Shown: positions 17,763 to 27,833, numbered from the stretch's first letter. The stretch: 64,000 nt of DNA from JBCCJA01 sp039045975 (GCA_039045975.1 JBCCJA010000004.1:57501-121500); one strand, 5' to 3'. Notes: generated by a model from the letters alone, not told the origin. Made by a program: numbers and translations.

Positions 17763-19196
17763 TTATGCCTGCGGCTCGGTCATAGACATCGGGTCGAGGG
17801 CCGCTTCCAGGATGTCGGGCGGGAGCAGTTCCCGCTCGAGGCATAGCGTGCGGATCGTTTTGCCGGTCGCGAAGGCTTCTTTGGCCAGTTTCGCGGCGGC
17901 CTCGTAGCCGATGTGGGGGTTGAGGCTGGTGCACATCGCCAGCGACTGCTCGACGGCGGCCTCGCAGGCCTCGGCGTTGGCCTCGAGGTCGGCGATGCAG
18001 AGGTCGGTGAAGGCCTCGGTGCCTTTCGCGAGCAGGCGGACCGACTCGAGCGTCGTCGCGCCCATCATCGGCATCATGATATTTAACTGAAAATTCCCGC
18101 CCGCGGCGCCGGCGGTCGCGATCGCGCCGTCGTTGCCGATGACCTTCGCGCCGATCTGCATCAGAGATTCGCAGAGGACCGGGTTGACCTTGCCCGGCAT
18201 GATCGAGCTGCCCGGCTGCTTCGACGGGATCTTAATTTCGTAGAACCCGCACCGCGGCCCCGAACCGAGCCAGCGGATGTCGTTGGCGACGTTGAACAGC
18301 GTCGTCGCGACGGTTTTTAAGAGCGCGTGGCATTCGACGAGGCCGTCGCGTTCGGCGTTGGCCTCGAAGTGGTTTTCGGCCTCGACGAAGGGGACGCCGG
18401 TCTTTTCGGCGAGGACTTTCGCGACGCGGCCGCCGAACTCGGGATGAGTATTAATCCCGGAGCCGACGGCGGTACCGCCGACCGGGAGTTCGTAGACGGC
18501 CGCGGCGGCCCGCAGGGCGCGGGCGACGGAGAGTTCGAGCTGCCGGGCGAAGCCGCCGATCTCCTGGCCGAGCCTCAGCGGCGTCGCGTCGGCGAGGTGG
18601 GTCCGGCCGATCTTGATGATGCGGTCCCACGCGGCGGCCTTGGCGGCCAACTTGTCGGCGAGTCGTTTCAGGGCGGGGGCGAGTTCGTGCACGATCGCGA
18701 CGCCGACGGCGACGTGGATCGCGGTCGGGAACGTGTCGTTCGTGCTCTGCCCCATGTTGACGTGGTCGTTGGGGTGGACGGCCTTGTCCTGGGCGAGCCG
18801 GTCGCCGCCGAGCAGCTCGGTCGCCCGCGCCGAGATCACCTCGTTCACGTTCATGTTCGACGAGGTGCCCGAGCCGGTCTGATAGATGTCGACGGGGAAC
18901 TGGTCGGCGAGGCCGCCGTCGGCGACCTCCTGGGCGGCATCGAGCAGCGCCGTGACCTGCTCGTCGTTCAGCGGGCGCTTGCCGGTGCCGGTCAGCTTGC
19001 CGAGGTCGCGGTTGGCGGTCGCGCAGGCGAACTTCACGAGGCCCATCGCGCGGACCAGTTCGGCCGGCAGGCCCTCGCCCGAGATCGGGAAGTTCTCGAC
19101 GGCCCGCTGCGTCTGCGCGGCGTAGTAGGCGTCGGCCGGGACGTGGACCTCGCCCATCGAGTCGTGTTCGGTGCGGACGGCGTCGGGGGTGCTCAT
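17763..19196 (-). CDS. fumC: class II fumarate hydratase
   Basis: 477 residues; fumarate to malate in the TCA cycle. Begins with the typical EHDSMGEVHVPADAYYAAQTQRA; contains TGSGTSSNMNVNEV, the active-site GRTHLADATPLRLGQE, and the superfamily signature GSSIMPGKVNP near 325. Length is typical of homotetrameric FumC. No clear Shine-Dalgarno before ATG 19196. Confidence 0.96.
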   Translation of the reverse strand: MSTPDAVRTEHDSMGEVHVPADAYYAAQTQRAVENFPISGEGLPAELVRAMGLVKFACATANRDLGKLTGTGKRPLNDEQVTALLDAAQEVADGGLADQFPVDIYQTGSGTSSNMNVNEVISARATELLGGDRLAQDKAVHPNDHVNMGQSTNDTFPTAIHVAVGVAIVHELAPALKRLADKLAAKAAAWDRIIKIGRTHLADATPLRLGQEIGGFARQLELSVARALRAAAAVYELPVGGTAVGSGINTHPEFGGRVAKVLAEKTGVPFVEAENHFEANAERDGLVECHALLKTVATTLFNVANDIRWLGSGPRCGFYEIKIPSKQPGSSIMPGKVNPVLCESLMQIGAKVIGNDGAIATAGAAGGNFQLNIMMPMMGATTLESVRLLAKGTEAFTDLCIADLEANAEACEAAVEQSLAMCTSLNPHIGYEAAAKLAKEAFATGKTIRTLCLERELLPPDILEAALDPMSMTEPQA

Positions 19197-19402
19197 GAGG
19201 TATTCACCGGACGGAGGGGAGCGGCGTGTGACGGCGGTACCGCCTTCGCGGGGAATCTACGGACTGCTTTCCGGAAACGCGACGACCGTGCTGTCCGTCA
19301 AAAGTCCCGCAGGCCGATGAAACATTCGAAACGTCCGAGCTTTTCGCGTACTCTTCATTAGGCCTGCCGGCACGCCAGCTGCCTCCGGCTCAGGTTTTCG
19401 CG

Positions 19403-20017
19403 ATGAACGCAACGCCCACCGCCTGCCCGATCGCCCGCGACCTCCCGGCACCGCCGAGGTCGGTTCTGGCTCACGTGCCGGTCGGCGTGCGTATCGCCGC
19501 GGCGGTCGTCGTGCTCGTCGCGTGTGCGGTCTTGCTGAAGACGTTCGGCCCGGTCCTGTTCGACGTCGCGGCGTTGCGGGAGACGGTGACATCGTGGGGT
19601 TGGGCCGGCATCGGCGTGTATCTGTCGGCGTTCGCGGTGCGAGACCTGACGCGGGTGCCGGGCTTTGTGATGGCGGGCGTCGCGATCTTGGCCTTCGACG
19701 GCCTGACCGGTCCGGTGCTGGCCTACGTCGGCGCGAACATCTCGGGCCACTGCGGCTTCCTGATGGCGCGGTTCGCCGTCGGCGGCTTGCTGGCGAAGTG
19801 CAAATCGTCGTGGATCGCGTGGCTGATGGAGAAGGTGCACGCCAACCCGCTGCGTACGGTCGTGTGCATGCGGGCGATGATCGGCACGACCGCGACGGTG
19901 AACGCCCCGCTGGCGATGTCGGGCATCTCTTGGCGGACGTTCGCGATCGGCACGCTGATCGGCCTCGTGCCGTATATCTGCGTGTTGACGGCGATCACGC
20001 GGTGGTCGTTCGGCTGA
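19403..20017 (+). CDS. TVP38/TMEM64 (VTT domain) family membrane protein
   Basis: 204 residues with about five hydrophobic segments. Residues 80-185 resemble the VTT/DedA-like domain: GFVMAGVAILAFDGLTGPVLAYVGANISGHCGFLMAR followed by the conserved arginine region (NPLRTVVCMRAMIGTTATVNAPLAMSGISWRTFAIGTLIGLVPY). Members are implicated in lipid movement across membranes. Monocistronic, divergent from fumC. Confidence 0.8.
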   Translation: MNATPTACPIARDLPAPPRSVLAHVPVGVRIAAAVVVLVACAVLLKTFGPVLFDVAALRETVTSWGWAGIGVYLSAFAVRDLTRVPGFVMAGVAILAFDGLTGPVLAYVGANISGHCGFLMARFAVGGLLAKCKSSWIAWLMEKVHANPLRTVVCMRAMIGTTATVNAPLAMSGISWRTFAIGTLIGLVPYICVLTAITRWSFG

Positions 20018-20191
20018 CGGCCGCCCGGCGGCGACAGGCCCAGAGCGTAAGTCGTTTATTGGAATGCACTTACGCGCCACCCCGTCGATAACGCCGGCGG
20101 AGCGTCTGGGGGGCTTGTGCCCTCTGGCCCGAGTTTCGGCCTGGGCGGGACGTGAATTCGGGCCGAAAGCTGCCGGCGGGCCGGACGGCGC

Positions 20192-20222
20192 TTGGTGCTC
20201 GGCGAGCCGTCGTCGCTATAGT
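20192..20222 (+). promoter_or_regulatory. possible promoter for gltB
   Basis: TTGGTG (20192-20197) and TATAGT (20217-20222), 19 nt apart, in the 366-bp gap before gltB. The remaining leader (~160 nt) shows no riboswitch or terminator that I recognise. Confidence 0.25.
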
Positions 20223-20383
20223 ACGGGACGGCGACGGGCCCCCGGGCCTGCCACCAGACGGTCTCTTAGAGATTACGTTTTCGATCGTCGGCACGGGAGG
20301 CGTCGCTTCGACTTTGAGCGTCCCCCGGCCGACAGCCGCCGCCGGTTTCTGTGACAACATAAACCAAGCCACGGGTATCAGTT

Positions 20384-23300
20384 TTGAGCGACCTTTCGAG
20401 CCCCTTCGGCCTGTACGACCCGGCCCGCGAGCACAGCTCGTGCGGCGTCGGCTTTCTGACACGGAAAGACAGCAAGCAGACGCACGACCTGCTGCGGAAA
20501 GGTCACGAGGCCCTGTGCGCCGTGCCGCACCGCGGCGGAATGTCTTCCGAAGGCGTCGGCGACGGCGCGGGGATCTCGGTCGACATCTCGTTGGGTTTCT
20601 TCCAGAAGGTGACCGGGAAGGATCTGCAGCCGGGGGCGTTCGGCGTCGGCAACTTTTTCCTGCCGGCCGACCCGGCCCAGCGCGACCGTGCCGTCGCGTT
20701 GATCGACGCGAAGCTCGCGGAGGCCGGTTTCGACGTCGTCACCGTGCGTGACCTGCCGGTCAACAACGACGCGATCGGCGAACGCTCGGTCCGCTACCAG
20801 CTGCCGATCAAGCAGTGGGTCTTCACCGCCCCTGACGACGTGCGGGACGCCGTGCTCGACACGCGGATCCACACGACGCTGCTCGCGATCGAGGCGGTCG
20901 CGTACACCGACGACACGCTCGACGGGCTGTACCCGCTGTCGCTGTCGGCCCGCCTGCAGGTGTTCAAGGGCCGGCTGAACTCGTCGGAAATCATTCCCTA
21001 CTTCCGCGACCTCAGCGACCCGGACCACGCGGTCCACACGATGTATTTCCACACGCGGTTCTCGACGAACACCGACCCGCACCCGTCGATGGCCCAGCCG
21101 TTCCGCCTCATGGCGCACAACGGCGAGTTGAACACCGATAAGAAAAACCGACTGAGCGAGACGGCCGTCGCGCTCGCCCGGAACAAGTCGATCGTCCGCC
21201 CCCGCGGGCAGTCGGACAGCTGCCGGCTCGACCAGACGCTGAACGCGCGGGTGTTCGAAGAGCAGATCGACCTCGTCACCGCCGTCGTCGCGATGATGCC
21301 GCCGGCGTGGGAGAACGACGCGCGGGTCTCGCCGCAGGTGCGGGCGATGCTCGAGTACTTCTCGCTGTTCGAAGAGAAGAACGACGGGCCGGCGGCGCTG
21401 ATCTTCGGCAACGGCAACGTGATCGGGGCGAGGCTCGACCGGCTCGGCCTGCGGCCGTTGCGGTCGGTCGAGACGGCCGAGTACTTGGCCGTGATGTCCG
21501 AAGCCGGACAGATCGCGTTCCGCCCGGAAGACGTGACCCGCCGCGGCCGCGTCGAGGCGGGCGGCATGATCTATTACGACCACGCCGAACAACGGCTGTT
21601 CGAGACCGAGGAGGCACTCGAACGGCTCGCCGCGAAGGCCGATTATCGGGCGCTCCACGCCGAGTCGCGGGTGCATCTGAACGACCTGGAGGCGTCGGCC
21701 GGCGACGCGACGCAGGCCGCTACGCGGTACCTCGGCGACTTCGTCACGCCGGCCCGCTACGTCGCGTACACGCACAATCAGGAGACGTTCAAGTTCCTGA
21801 TGGACCCGATGCTGCAGAACGGCGTCGAGAAGGTCTCCGCGATGGGCTACGGCAACGCGATCAACGCGTTGAGCGACCAGGAGGGCGGCGTCGCGAAATA
21901 CTTCAGCCAGCGGTTCGCGCAGGTCACGAACCCGCCGCTCGACTCGATCCGCGAGAAGGACGGGATGACGCTGCGGGTCGCGCTCGGCGAGAAGCCGTAC
22001 CTCGGCCGGTCGCGGAGTCGGCAGATCGTCGTCGACTCGCCCGTGCTGCGGATGTCGGAGATGCTCAAGATCAAGGGGCAGACCGACACCCCGTGGGACC
22101 GCTTCGACGTCCTTTACGAGCCGGTGTTCGGCAACCCGGCCGCGAACGAGGCGGCCCTCGTCGGGGCGATCGACGCGCTCGCGAACCGCGTCGTCGAATT
22201 CGCCCGTGAGCGGGGCGGGATCGCGATCCTGACCGACCGTCACATCGCCCGCGACCACGCCGCGATCCCGATGACACTCGCCGTGTCGGCCGTGAACCAA
22301 CGATTGATCGAAGAGGGGCTGCGGCTGAAGGTCTCGCTGATCGCCGAGAGCGGGCAGATCTCGTCGTCGCATCACATCGCGTGTGCCCTCGGGTTCGGGG
22401 CGTCGGCGGTCTATCCGCTCGCGGTCCGGCTGCGGGCCGAGCAGTTGTTCGGCGATCAGGCCCCGCAGGCCTACGGCCGCTTCCAGAAAGCGGCCGAGAA
22501 GGCGTTGATGAAGACGATGGGCAAGGTCGGCCTGTGCACCGTGGAGAGCTATTCCGGCGGCGAGTTCTTCGAGCCGAACTTCCTCGACACGAACGACCCG
22601 GTCTTCCGCAAGTACCTGCCGAACATGCACACGCCGGTCGGCGGCGTGCGGTTCAAGACGATCGCCCAGTCGGTCGCCGACTGGCACGAGCGGGCGTTGA
22701 CGGTCGAGAAGGACGACGACGTCCCGATCCTCGGCCTGTTCAAGGAGCGGTCCGAAGGCGCCGGGCACAGCTACGGCGCGATCGCCGTCCGCGGCTTCGT
22801 CGACCTGACGGAAGAAGCGATCGCGTTCGCCGAGCCGGAGAGCCCGGACGAGACCGACCCGTTCCGCCTGCTGACGCTGCGGCAGATGGACGACGCGTTC
22901 GGCCTCGACGAGTCGGGCTACGTCAACACGAGCTTCGACAAGCTCACGCCGGAGAAGATCGACCGCTTCGAGATCACGCCCGGCTATCGCACTTTCAGCC
23001 GCATGATGTCGGACGAGCGGGCCCGCCGCCCGGCCGCGTTGCGGGACGTCCTCGCGTTCCCCGCCGACGTGACGTTCCTCGACACGGTCCCGGAAATCAA
23101 AAAGGAGATGATGCTCTTCAACCGGGCCGGCAACGTCGATTTCGCGATCCGCGGCGTCGACTGCGAGCAGGTCTCCGGGAACGAGTTCCTATTGAAGCTG
23201 ACCGGGCCGAAGGCGGGCGACATCGGCCGCCTCGACGCGCTCTCGCAGTCGCTCGTCGAGCGGTTCGGGGACGACGTCGAAGGCCACTACCTGACGGCCG

Positions 23301-25861
23301 GGACCCTCCGCGTGACCGTCCGCGGCATGGCGCTCGATTACCTGTCCCGGATCCGCAGCGGGCCGGAGCCGATCGACGTCGACGCGGTCCAGCCGGCGTC
23401 TGAGATCACCCCGCGGCTCGCCTCGGGCGCGATGTCGCACGGGGCGCTCGTCGCGTCGGCGCACGAGGCGGTCGCGCACGGTACGAACATGGCCGGCGGG
23501 ATGTCGAACTCGGGCGAGGGGGGCGAGCACCTGTCCCGCTACGGCACGATCCGGGCCAGTCGCATCAAACAGTTCGCCAGCGGCCGCTTCGGCGTCTGGG
23601 CCGGCTACCTCGCCGACCCGAACCTCGAAGAGGTCGAGATCAAGATCGGCCAAGGCGCGAAGCCGGGCGAGGGCGGCCAGCTGCCCGCCAAGAAGGTCAC
23701 CGTCGAGATCGCCGCCGCCCGCGGCGGCACGCCCGGCGTCGAACTCATCAGCCCGCCGCCCCACCACGACACCTACTCGATCGAGGACCTCGGGCAGCTG
23801 ATCCACGACGCGAAGGCGGCCCGCGTGCGGGTGATCGTCAAGCTCGTCAGTTCCGAGGGCATCGGCACGATCGCGGTCGGCGTCGCGAAGGCGGGGGCCG
23901 ACGTCATCAACGTCGCCGGCAGCACGGGTGGGACGGGGGCGGCGTCGGTCACGTCGCTGAAATACACCGGGCGGGCCGCCGAGATCGGCCTCGCCGAGGT
24001 GCACCAGGCGCTTTGTGCGAACGGCATCCGCCAGAAGGTCATGCTCCGCTGTTCCGGCGCGATGCAGACCGGCTCGGACGTCGTGAAGGCGTCGCTGCTC
24101 GGGGCCGACAGCTTCGAGTTCGGCACGACGGCGCTGATGATGCTGAAGTGCGTGATGGCGAAAAACTGCAACGTGAAATGCCCGGCCGGCCTGACGACGA
24201 ACGCCGAGGCGTTCGACGGCGACCCGCGGGCGCTCGCGCAGTACCTGCTCAACATCGCCCACGAGGTCCGCGAGATCCTGGCTTCGATCGGCCTGAACAG
24301 CCTCGACGAGGCCCGCGGCCGGGCCGACCTGCTGCACCTGCTCGACCATCCCTCGTCGGTCGGCCAGCTCGACCTGCGGGCGATGCTCACCCGCGTGCCC
24401 GACAACCGGGTCGAAGACCCGGTCTATCTGGAGCGTGACTACGCCGTCGACGACGGCCTGCTCGGGCCCGTGCGGACCCGGCTCGTCGAAGGCGGCGAGA
24501 CCGACATCGAGCTCCGCCCCGGCCACCCGCTCAACAACCGCAACAAGTCGGTCGGCGGGCAACTGGCGATCGACATCGAGCGGATGCTCAACCACGAACT
24601 GCTCGCCCAGCCGGCGGCGGCACTCGAAGACGACCGCGGCCGCCGGTACTTCCGGCCCGGCACGCTGCGGGTCGTGACGGAGGGCTCGGCCGGTCAGAGC
24701 TACGCCGCGTTCTGCAACGACGGCATGGTCATGGACCACACCGGCACGTGTAACGACGGAGTCGGCAAAGGCGCCTGCGGCGGCGAGATCGTCGTCCGCG
24801 CCCCCGCCGGCGGCGGGGCCGAGGACGGCCGCAACGTGCTGATCGGCAACTTCGCCCTCTTCGGCGCGACGGGCGGCCGGACCTTCATCGAGGGCCAAGC
24901 CGGCGACCGCTTCGCGGTCCGCAACTCCGGCGCGACCGCCGTCGTCGAGGGCGTCGGCGACTTCTGCTGCGAGTACATGACGAATGGCGCCGTGCTGAAC
25001 CTCGGCGGGTTCTCGAAGGGCTTCGGCAACGGCATGTCGGGCGGGTTCGCCTACCAGTACGACCCCGAAGGCCGCCTGCCGGAGATGATGAGCCACGACT
25101 CGGTCTTCGCCGGCACGCTCGCCGACGGCAGCCCGCAGGCCGCGATCCACGCCGACGCCGTCCGCCAGATGCTCGTCTGGCACCGCGAGGCGACAGGCTC
25201 GGCCCGGGCCGCCGAAATCCTCTCCAACTGGGAGGCGTCGCTGCCCCACATCGCCTGGGTCATGCCGAAGGCACTCCTGCAATATCAGGACGCCGACGCG
25301 ATCTTCGCCGCCAAGACCCGGAAGGACCTCGTCGAGGAACTCTCGACGGCGCTCGCGGCCCACCAGATCTCGACGATGAAAGAGGCCTGGAAGCGGGGAG
25401 GGGCGGTCTTCGGCGGGGAGGTCCCCGACTACGGCGACACCGACACCGACGAGATGTTCCGCCTTCTCAACAGCTACACCGTCCTCGAAATGGCCCAGAC
25501 GGTCGCGGCGAAGCGTCGCAAGTCGGCGACTGCGGCGGTCGACGCCGACCGCGTCGCGAAGAACCTGATCCTGACCGAGGACTTCGACCTCATGACCGCC
25601 CTCGCGAAGCACGCCCGCCAGGCGATCGAGGGCTACGACGACGCGGGGCTCGCGACGCTCGTATCGGATAAGAGGCTGAAAGACTTCAAGCGGGCCCTCT
25701 GGCTGCGGACCGTCCTGTCGATGGACAGCCCCGGGACCTATGCTTGGATATTGCACCAAGACGCCAAAAACCGGGCAGCCGTCGGCGAGATCCCCAGCTT
25801 CGACCGACTCTTCGCCGGCAAAGCGATCCCGGACGTCGTTCACAGAGCCGTACCAGTTTGA
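20384..25861 (+). CDS. gltB: glutamate synthase large subunit, long form
   Basis: 1825 residues, longer than the usual ~1500. Glutamine amidotransferase domain: a 19-residue leader then SCGVGFL, so Cys20 is the likely mature N-terminal nucleophile. FMN/synthase domain around 1015-1330 (SGAMSHGALVASAHEAV, MSNSGEGGE, SSEGIGTIAVGVAKAGADVI). Putative 3Fe-4S cysteines are Cys1256, Cys1262 and Cys1266, spaced CX5CX3C rather than the usual CX5CX4C. A GXGXG beta-helix domain follows (GKGACGGEIVV, GATGGRTFIEGQAGDRFAVRNSGA), and then ~170 further residues. TTG start at 20384 with weak ribosome site. No GltD gene adjoins; a diflavin reductase starts 5 nt downstream. Confidence 0.92.
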   Translation: MSDLSSPFGLYDPAREHSSCGVGFLTRKDSKQTHDLLRKGHEALCAVPHRGGMSSEGVGDGAGISVDISLGFFQKVTGKDLQPGAFGVGNFFLPADPAQRDRAVALIDAKLAEAGFDVVTVRDLPVNNDAIGERSVRYQLPIKQWVFTAPDDVRDAVLDTRIHTTLLAIEAVAYTDDTLDGLYPLSLSARLQVFKGRLNSSEIIPYFRDLSDPDHAVHTMYFHTRFSTNTDPHPSMAQPFRLMAHNGELNTDKKNRLSETAVALARNKSIVRPRGQSDSCRLDQTLNARVFEEQIDLVTAVVAMMPPAWENDARVSPQVRAMLEYFSLFEEKNDGPAALIFGNGNVIGARLDRLGLRPLRSVETAEYLAVMSEAGQIAFRPEDVTRRGRVEAGGMIYYDHAEQRLFETEEALERLAAKADYRALHAESRVHLNDLEASAGDATQAATRYLGDFVTPARYVAYTHNQETFKFLMDPMLQNGVEKVSAMGYGNAINALSDQEGGVAKYFSQRFAQVTNPPLDSIREKDGMTLRVALGEKPYLGRSRSRQIVVDSPVLRMSEMLKIKGQTDTPWDRFDVLYEPVFGNPAANEAALVGAIDALANRVVEFARERGGIAILTDRHIARDHAAIPMTLAVSAVNQRLIEEGLRLKVSLIAESGQISSSHHIACALGFGASAVYPLAVRLRAEQLFGDQAPQAYGRFQKAAEKALMKTMGKVGLCTVESYSGGEFFEPNFLDTNDPVFRKYLPNMHTPVGGVRFKTIAQSVADWHERALTVEKDDDVPILGLFKERSEGAGHSYGAIAVRGFVDLTEEAIAFAEPESPDETDPFRLLTLRQMDDAFGLDESGYVNTSFDKLTPEKIDRFEITPGYRTFSRMMSDERARRPAALRDVLAFPADVTFLDTVPEIKKEMMLFNRAGNVDFAIRGVDCEQVSGNEFLLKLTGPKAGDIGRLDALSQSLVERFGDDVEGHYLTAGTLRVTVRGMALDYLSRIRSGPEPIDVDAVQPASEITPRLASGAMSHGALVASAHEAVAHGTNMAGGMSNSGEGGEHLSRYGTIRASRIKQFASGRFGVWAGYLADPNLEEVEIKIGQGAKPGEGGQLPAKKVTVEIAAARGGTPGVELISPPPHHDTYSIEDLGQLIHDAKAARVRVIVKLVSSEGIGTIAVGVAKAGADVINVAGSTGGTGAASVTSLKYTGRAAEIGLAEVHQALCANGIRQKVMLRCSGAMQTGSDVVKASLLGADSFEFGTTALMMLKCVMAKNCNVKCPAGLTTNAEAFDGDPRALAQYLLNIAHEVREILASIGLNSLDEARGRADLLHLLDHPSSVGQLDLRAMLTRVPDNRVEDPVYLERDYAVDDGLLGPVRTRLVEGGETDIELRPGHPLNNRNKSVGGQLAIDIERMLNHELLAQPAAALEDDRGRRYFRPGTLRVVTEGSAGQSYAAFCNDGMVMDHTGTCNDGVGKGACGGEIVVRAPAGGGAEDGRNVLIGNFALFGATGGRTFIEGQAGDRFAVRNSGATAVVEGVGDFCCEYMTNGAVLNLGGFSKGFGNGMSGGFAYQYDPEGRLPEMMSHDSVFAGTLADGSPQAAIHADAVRQMLVWHREATGSARAAEILSNWEASLPHIAWVMPKALLQYQDADAIFAAKTRKDLVEELSTALAAHQISTMKEAWKRGGAVFGGEVPDYGDTDTDEMFRLLNSYTVLEMAQTVAAKRRKSATAAVDADRVAKNLILTEDFDLMTALAKHARQAIEGYDDAGLATLVSDKRLKDFKRALWLRTVLSMDSPGTYAWILHQDAKNRAAVGEIPSFDRLFAGKAIPDVVHRAVPV

Positions 25862-25866
25862 ACCCG

Positions 25867-27657
25867 ATGAAAGCCCCGTACATCCCCCAAGACGCCCCCT
25901 TCTCCGGTGACCAACGCAGCTGGCTCGGCGGCTTCCTCGCCGGCCTGCACTCCCGCGCCTTCGTCGGCGGCAACGGAAACGGCGAGGCCGCACCGGCCGC
26001 CGCCGGGACCGCGCCGGCCGCCGGGACCGCACCGGTCGCCGCGTCGTCGAAACCGCTCGATATCTTGTTCGGCACGCAGACCGGCAACTCCGAGGAGCTC
26101 GCCAACGAGGCCGCGGAGATCGCCAAGGCCCGCGGCTTCCAGCCCCGCATCGAAGAGCTCGACGCGGTCGACATGGACCGGCTCGCCGGCATGGAGCACC
26201 TGCTCGTCGTCACGTCGACGTACGGCGAGGGCGAGATGCCCGACAACGCCCAGATCTTCTGGGACTCGGTCTCGGCCGCGACCGCGCCGCGGTTGGAGTC
26301 GCTCAACTTCGCCGTGCTCGCCCTCGGCGACACGAGTTACGAGCACTTCTGCCAGGCCGGCAAGCTGATTGACACGCGGCTGGAACAGCTCGGCGCGAAC
26401 CGCATCGCCGCCCGGCTCGACTGCGACGTCGACTACGAAGAGAAGGCGACCGCCTGGCTGGAGGCCTCGATCCCGGAGGCGGGCACCGCCGTCGCCGAGC
26501 CGCCGCCCGCGGCCGCCGCACCCGCGGCAGCCCCGAAGGCCGACTGGTCGCGCAAGAACCCCTACCCCGCGGCCGTCGTCGACAACCGCGTCCTCTCGGG
26601 GCCGAAGTCGGCCAAAGAGATCCGCCACATCGGCTTCGACCTCGCCGACAGCGGGCTGACGTACGAGGCCGGCGACGCCCTCGGCGTGATCCCGGTCAAC
26701 GCCCCCGACCTCGTCGAGCAGTGGCTCGACCGTCTGCGGGTCGACCCGTCGACCGTAATCCCGGGTAAAGACGCGCCGCTCGGCGAGCTGCTCTCGACCG
26801 GGCTCGAGATCATGACGCCGTCGAAGGAGCTCATCGAAGGCCTCGAGCCGCTGATGGGCGACGAGGAACTCAGCCACGTCCTCGGCAACGGCGATAAAGC
26901 CGCGATCGATTCCTACCTGTGGGGCAAGGACGCGCTCGACCTGATGAACCTCGACCCCGGCGTCGAGCTCGACCCGGAGCAGATCGTCGGCTGGCTCAAG
27001 CCGCTGCAGTACCGGGCCTATTCGATCTCTTCGAGCCCGAACGCCCACGCCGGCGAGGTCCACCTGACCGTCGCCGCCGTGCGGTGGATGAACAACGACC
27101 GCGAGCACCGCGGCGTCTGCTCGACGTTCCTGGCCGACCACGCCCCGGTCGGCTCGTCGGCGGGCGTGTTCATGATGCCCAACAAGACCTTCCGCGTGCC
27201 GGCCGACGACACGGTCCCGATGATCATGGTCGGCCCCGGCACCGGCGTGGCACCGTTCCGGGCGTTCCTGGAAGAACGCCGCGAGCGGGGCTCGACCGGC
27301 ACGAACTGGCTCTTCTTCGGCGACCAGACCCGCGAGCAGGACTTCATCTACGAGGACGAGATCAGCGCGATGAGCGCCTCGGGCGTGCTCACCCGGCTCG
27401 ACCTCGCCTTCTCGCGGGACCAAGCCGAGAAGATCTACGTGCAGCACCGGATGAAGGAGAACGGCAAAGACCTGTTCGGCCAGCTGCAGGAGGGCGGCTA
27501 CTTCTTCGTCTGCGGCGACGCGACCCGCATGGCCAAAGACGTCGACAAGGCCCTCCACGAAATCGTCGCCACCCACGGCGGCATGACCGCCGACGCCGCG
27601 ACGGCGTACGTCAATGACCTGAAACGCGAAAAGCGTTACGTCCGCGACGTTTATTGA
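25867..27657 (+). CDS. CysJ-like diflavin (FMN/FAD) NADPH reductase, operonic with gltB
   Basis: 596 residues. N-terminal motif PFSGDQRSWLGGFLAGL (12-28), Ala/Gly linker, flavodoxin domain ~63-205 (ILFGTQTGNSEELA; TSTYGEGEMPDNA), second linker, then FAD domain (YRAYSISSSPN; GVCSTFLADHA) and NADPH domain (MIMVGPGTGVAPFRAFLEER; YFFVCGDATRMAKDVD), ending YVRDVY. This is the architecture of sulfite reductase flavoprotein alpha subunits. No sulfite reductase haemoprotein gene is nearby. ATG 25867 follows the gltB stop by 5 nt, and a strong terminator follows. It may donate electrons to the glutamate synthase; that is inference. Confidence 0.88.
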   Translation: MKAPYIPQDAPFSGDQRSWLGGFLAGLHSRAFVGGNGNGEAAPAAAGTAPAAGTAPVAASSKPLDILFGTQTGNSEELANEAAEIAKARGFQPRIEELDAVDMDRLAGMEHLLVVTSTYGEGEMPDNAQIFWDSVSAATAPRLESLNFAVLALGDTSYEHFCQAGKLIDTRLEQLGANRIAARLDCDVDYEEKATAWLEASIPEAGTAVAEPPPAAAAPAAAPKADWSRKNPYPAAVVDNRVLSGPKSAKEIRHIGFDLADSGLTYEAGDALGVIPVNAPDLVEQWLDRLRVDPSTVIPGKDAPLGELLSTGLEIMTPSKELIEGLEPLMGDEELSHVLGNGDKAAIDSYLWGKDALDLMNLDPGVELDPEQIVGWLKPLQYRAYSISSSPNAHAGEVHLTVAAVRWMNNDREHRGVCSTFLADHAPVGSSAGVFMMPNKTFRVPADDTVPMIMVGPGTGVAPFRAFLEERRERGSTGTNWLFFGDQTREQDFIYEDEISAMSASGVLTRLDLAFSRDQAEKIYVQHRMKENGKDLFGQLQEGGYFFVCGDATRMAKDVDKALHEIVATHGGMTADAATAYVNDLKREKRYVRDVY

Positions 27658-27684
27658 GACCGGCCACGGCCGACAGAGTCCGCA

Positions 27685-27715
27685 AGCCCCGCCGACCCGC
27701 CGGCGGGGCTTTTTT
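27685..27715 (+). terminator. Rho-independent terminator of the gltB-reductase operon
   Basis: 10-bp stem AGCCCCGCCG (27685-27694) with CGGCGGGGCT (27701-27710), then a run of T to 27715; 27 nt after the reductase stop. Confidence 0.92.
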
Positions 27716-27732
27716 GTTGTCGAGCAGATGGC

Positions 27733-27772
27733 GGTGGCCCCGACCGCGTCCCGGTGACGCAGTCACAAGCGG
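27733..27772 (+). repeat. two-hairpin element, copy 1
   Basis: Begins GGTGGCC; first stem degenerate; second mini-hairpin GTGAC-GCA-GTCAC followed by AAGCGG. See the nine-copy family in the findings. Confidence 0.65.
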
Positions 27773-27833
27773 CCGCGCAATCGAGTCGACGACTTCATGC
27801 GATACCCACTCAGGGAACCGGCCGCGTTGAGAA

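Noticed and set aside
20223..20383. riboswitch in the gltB leader
   Set aside because: No glutamine-riboswitch core or terminator/antiterminator pair could be recognised; only a weak promoter-like sequence.
23189..26032. 947-residue open frame antisense to gltB
   Set aside because: Same shadow effect; the sense strand encodes unmistakable glutamate synthase motifs over the whole length.
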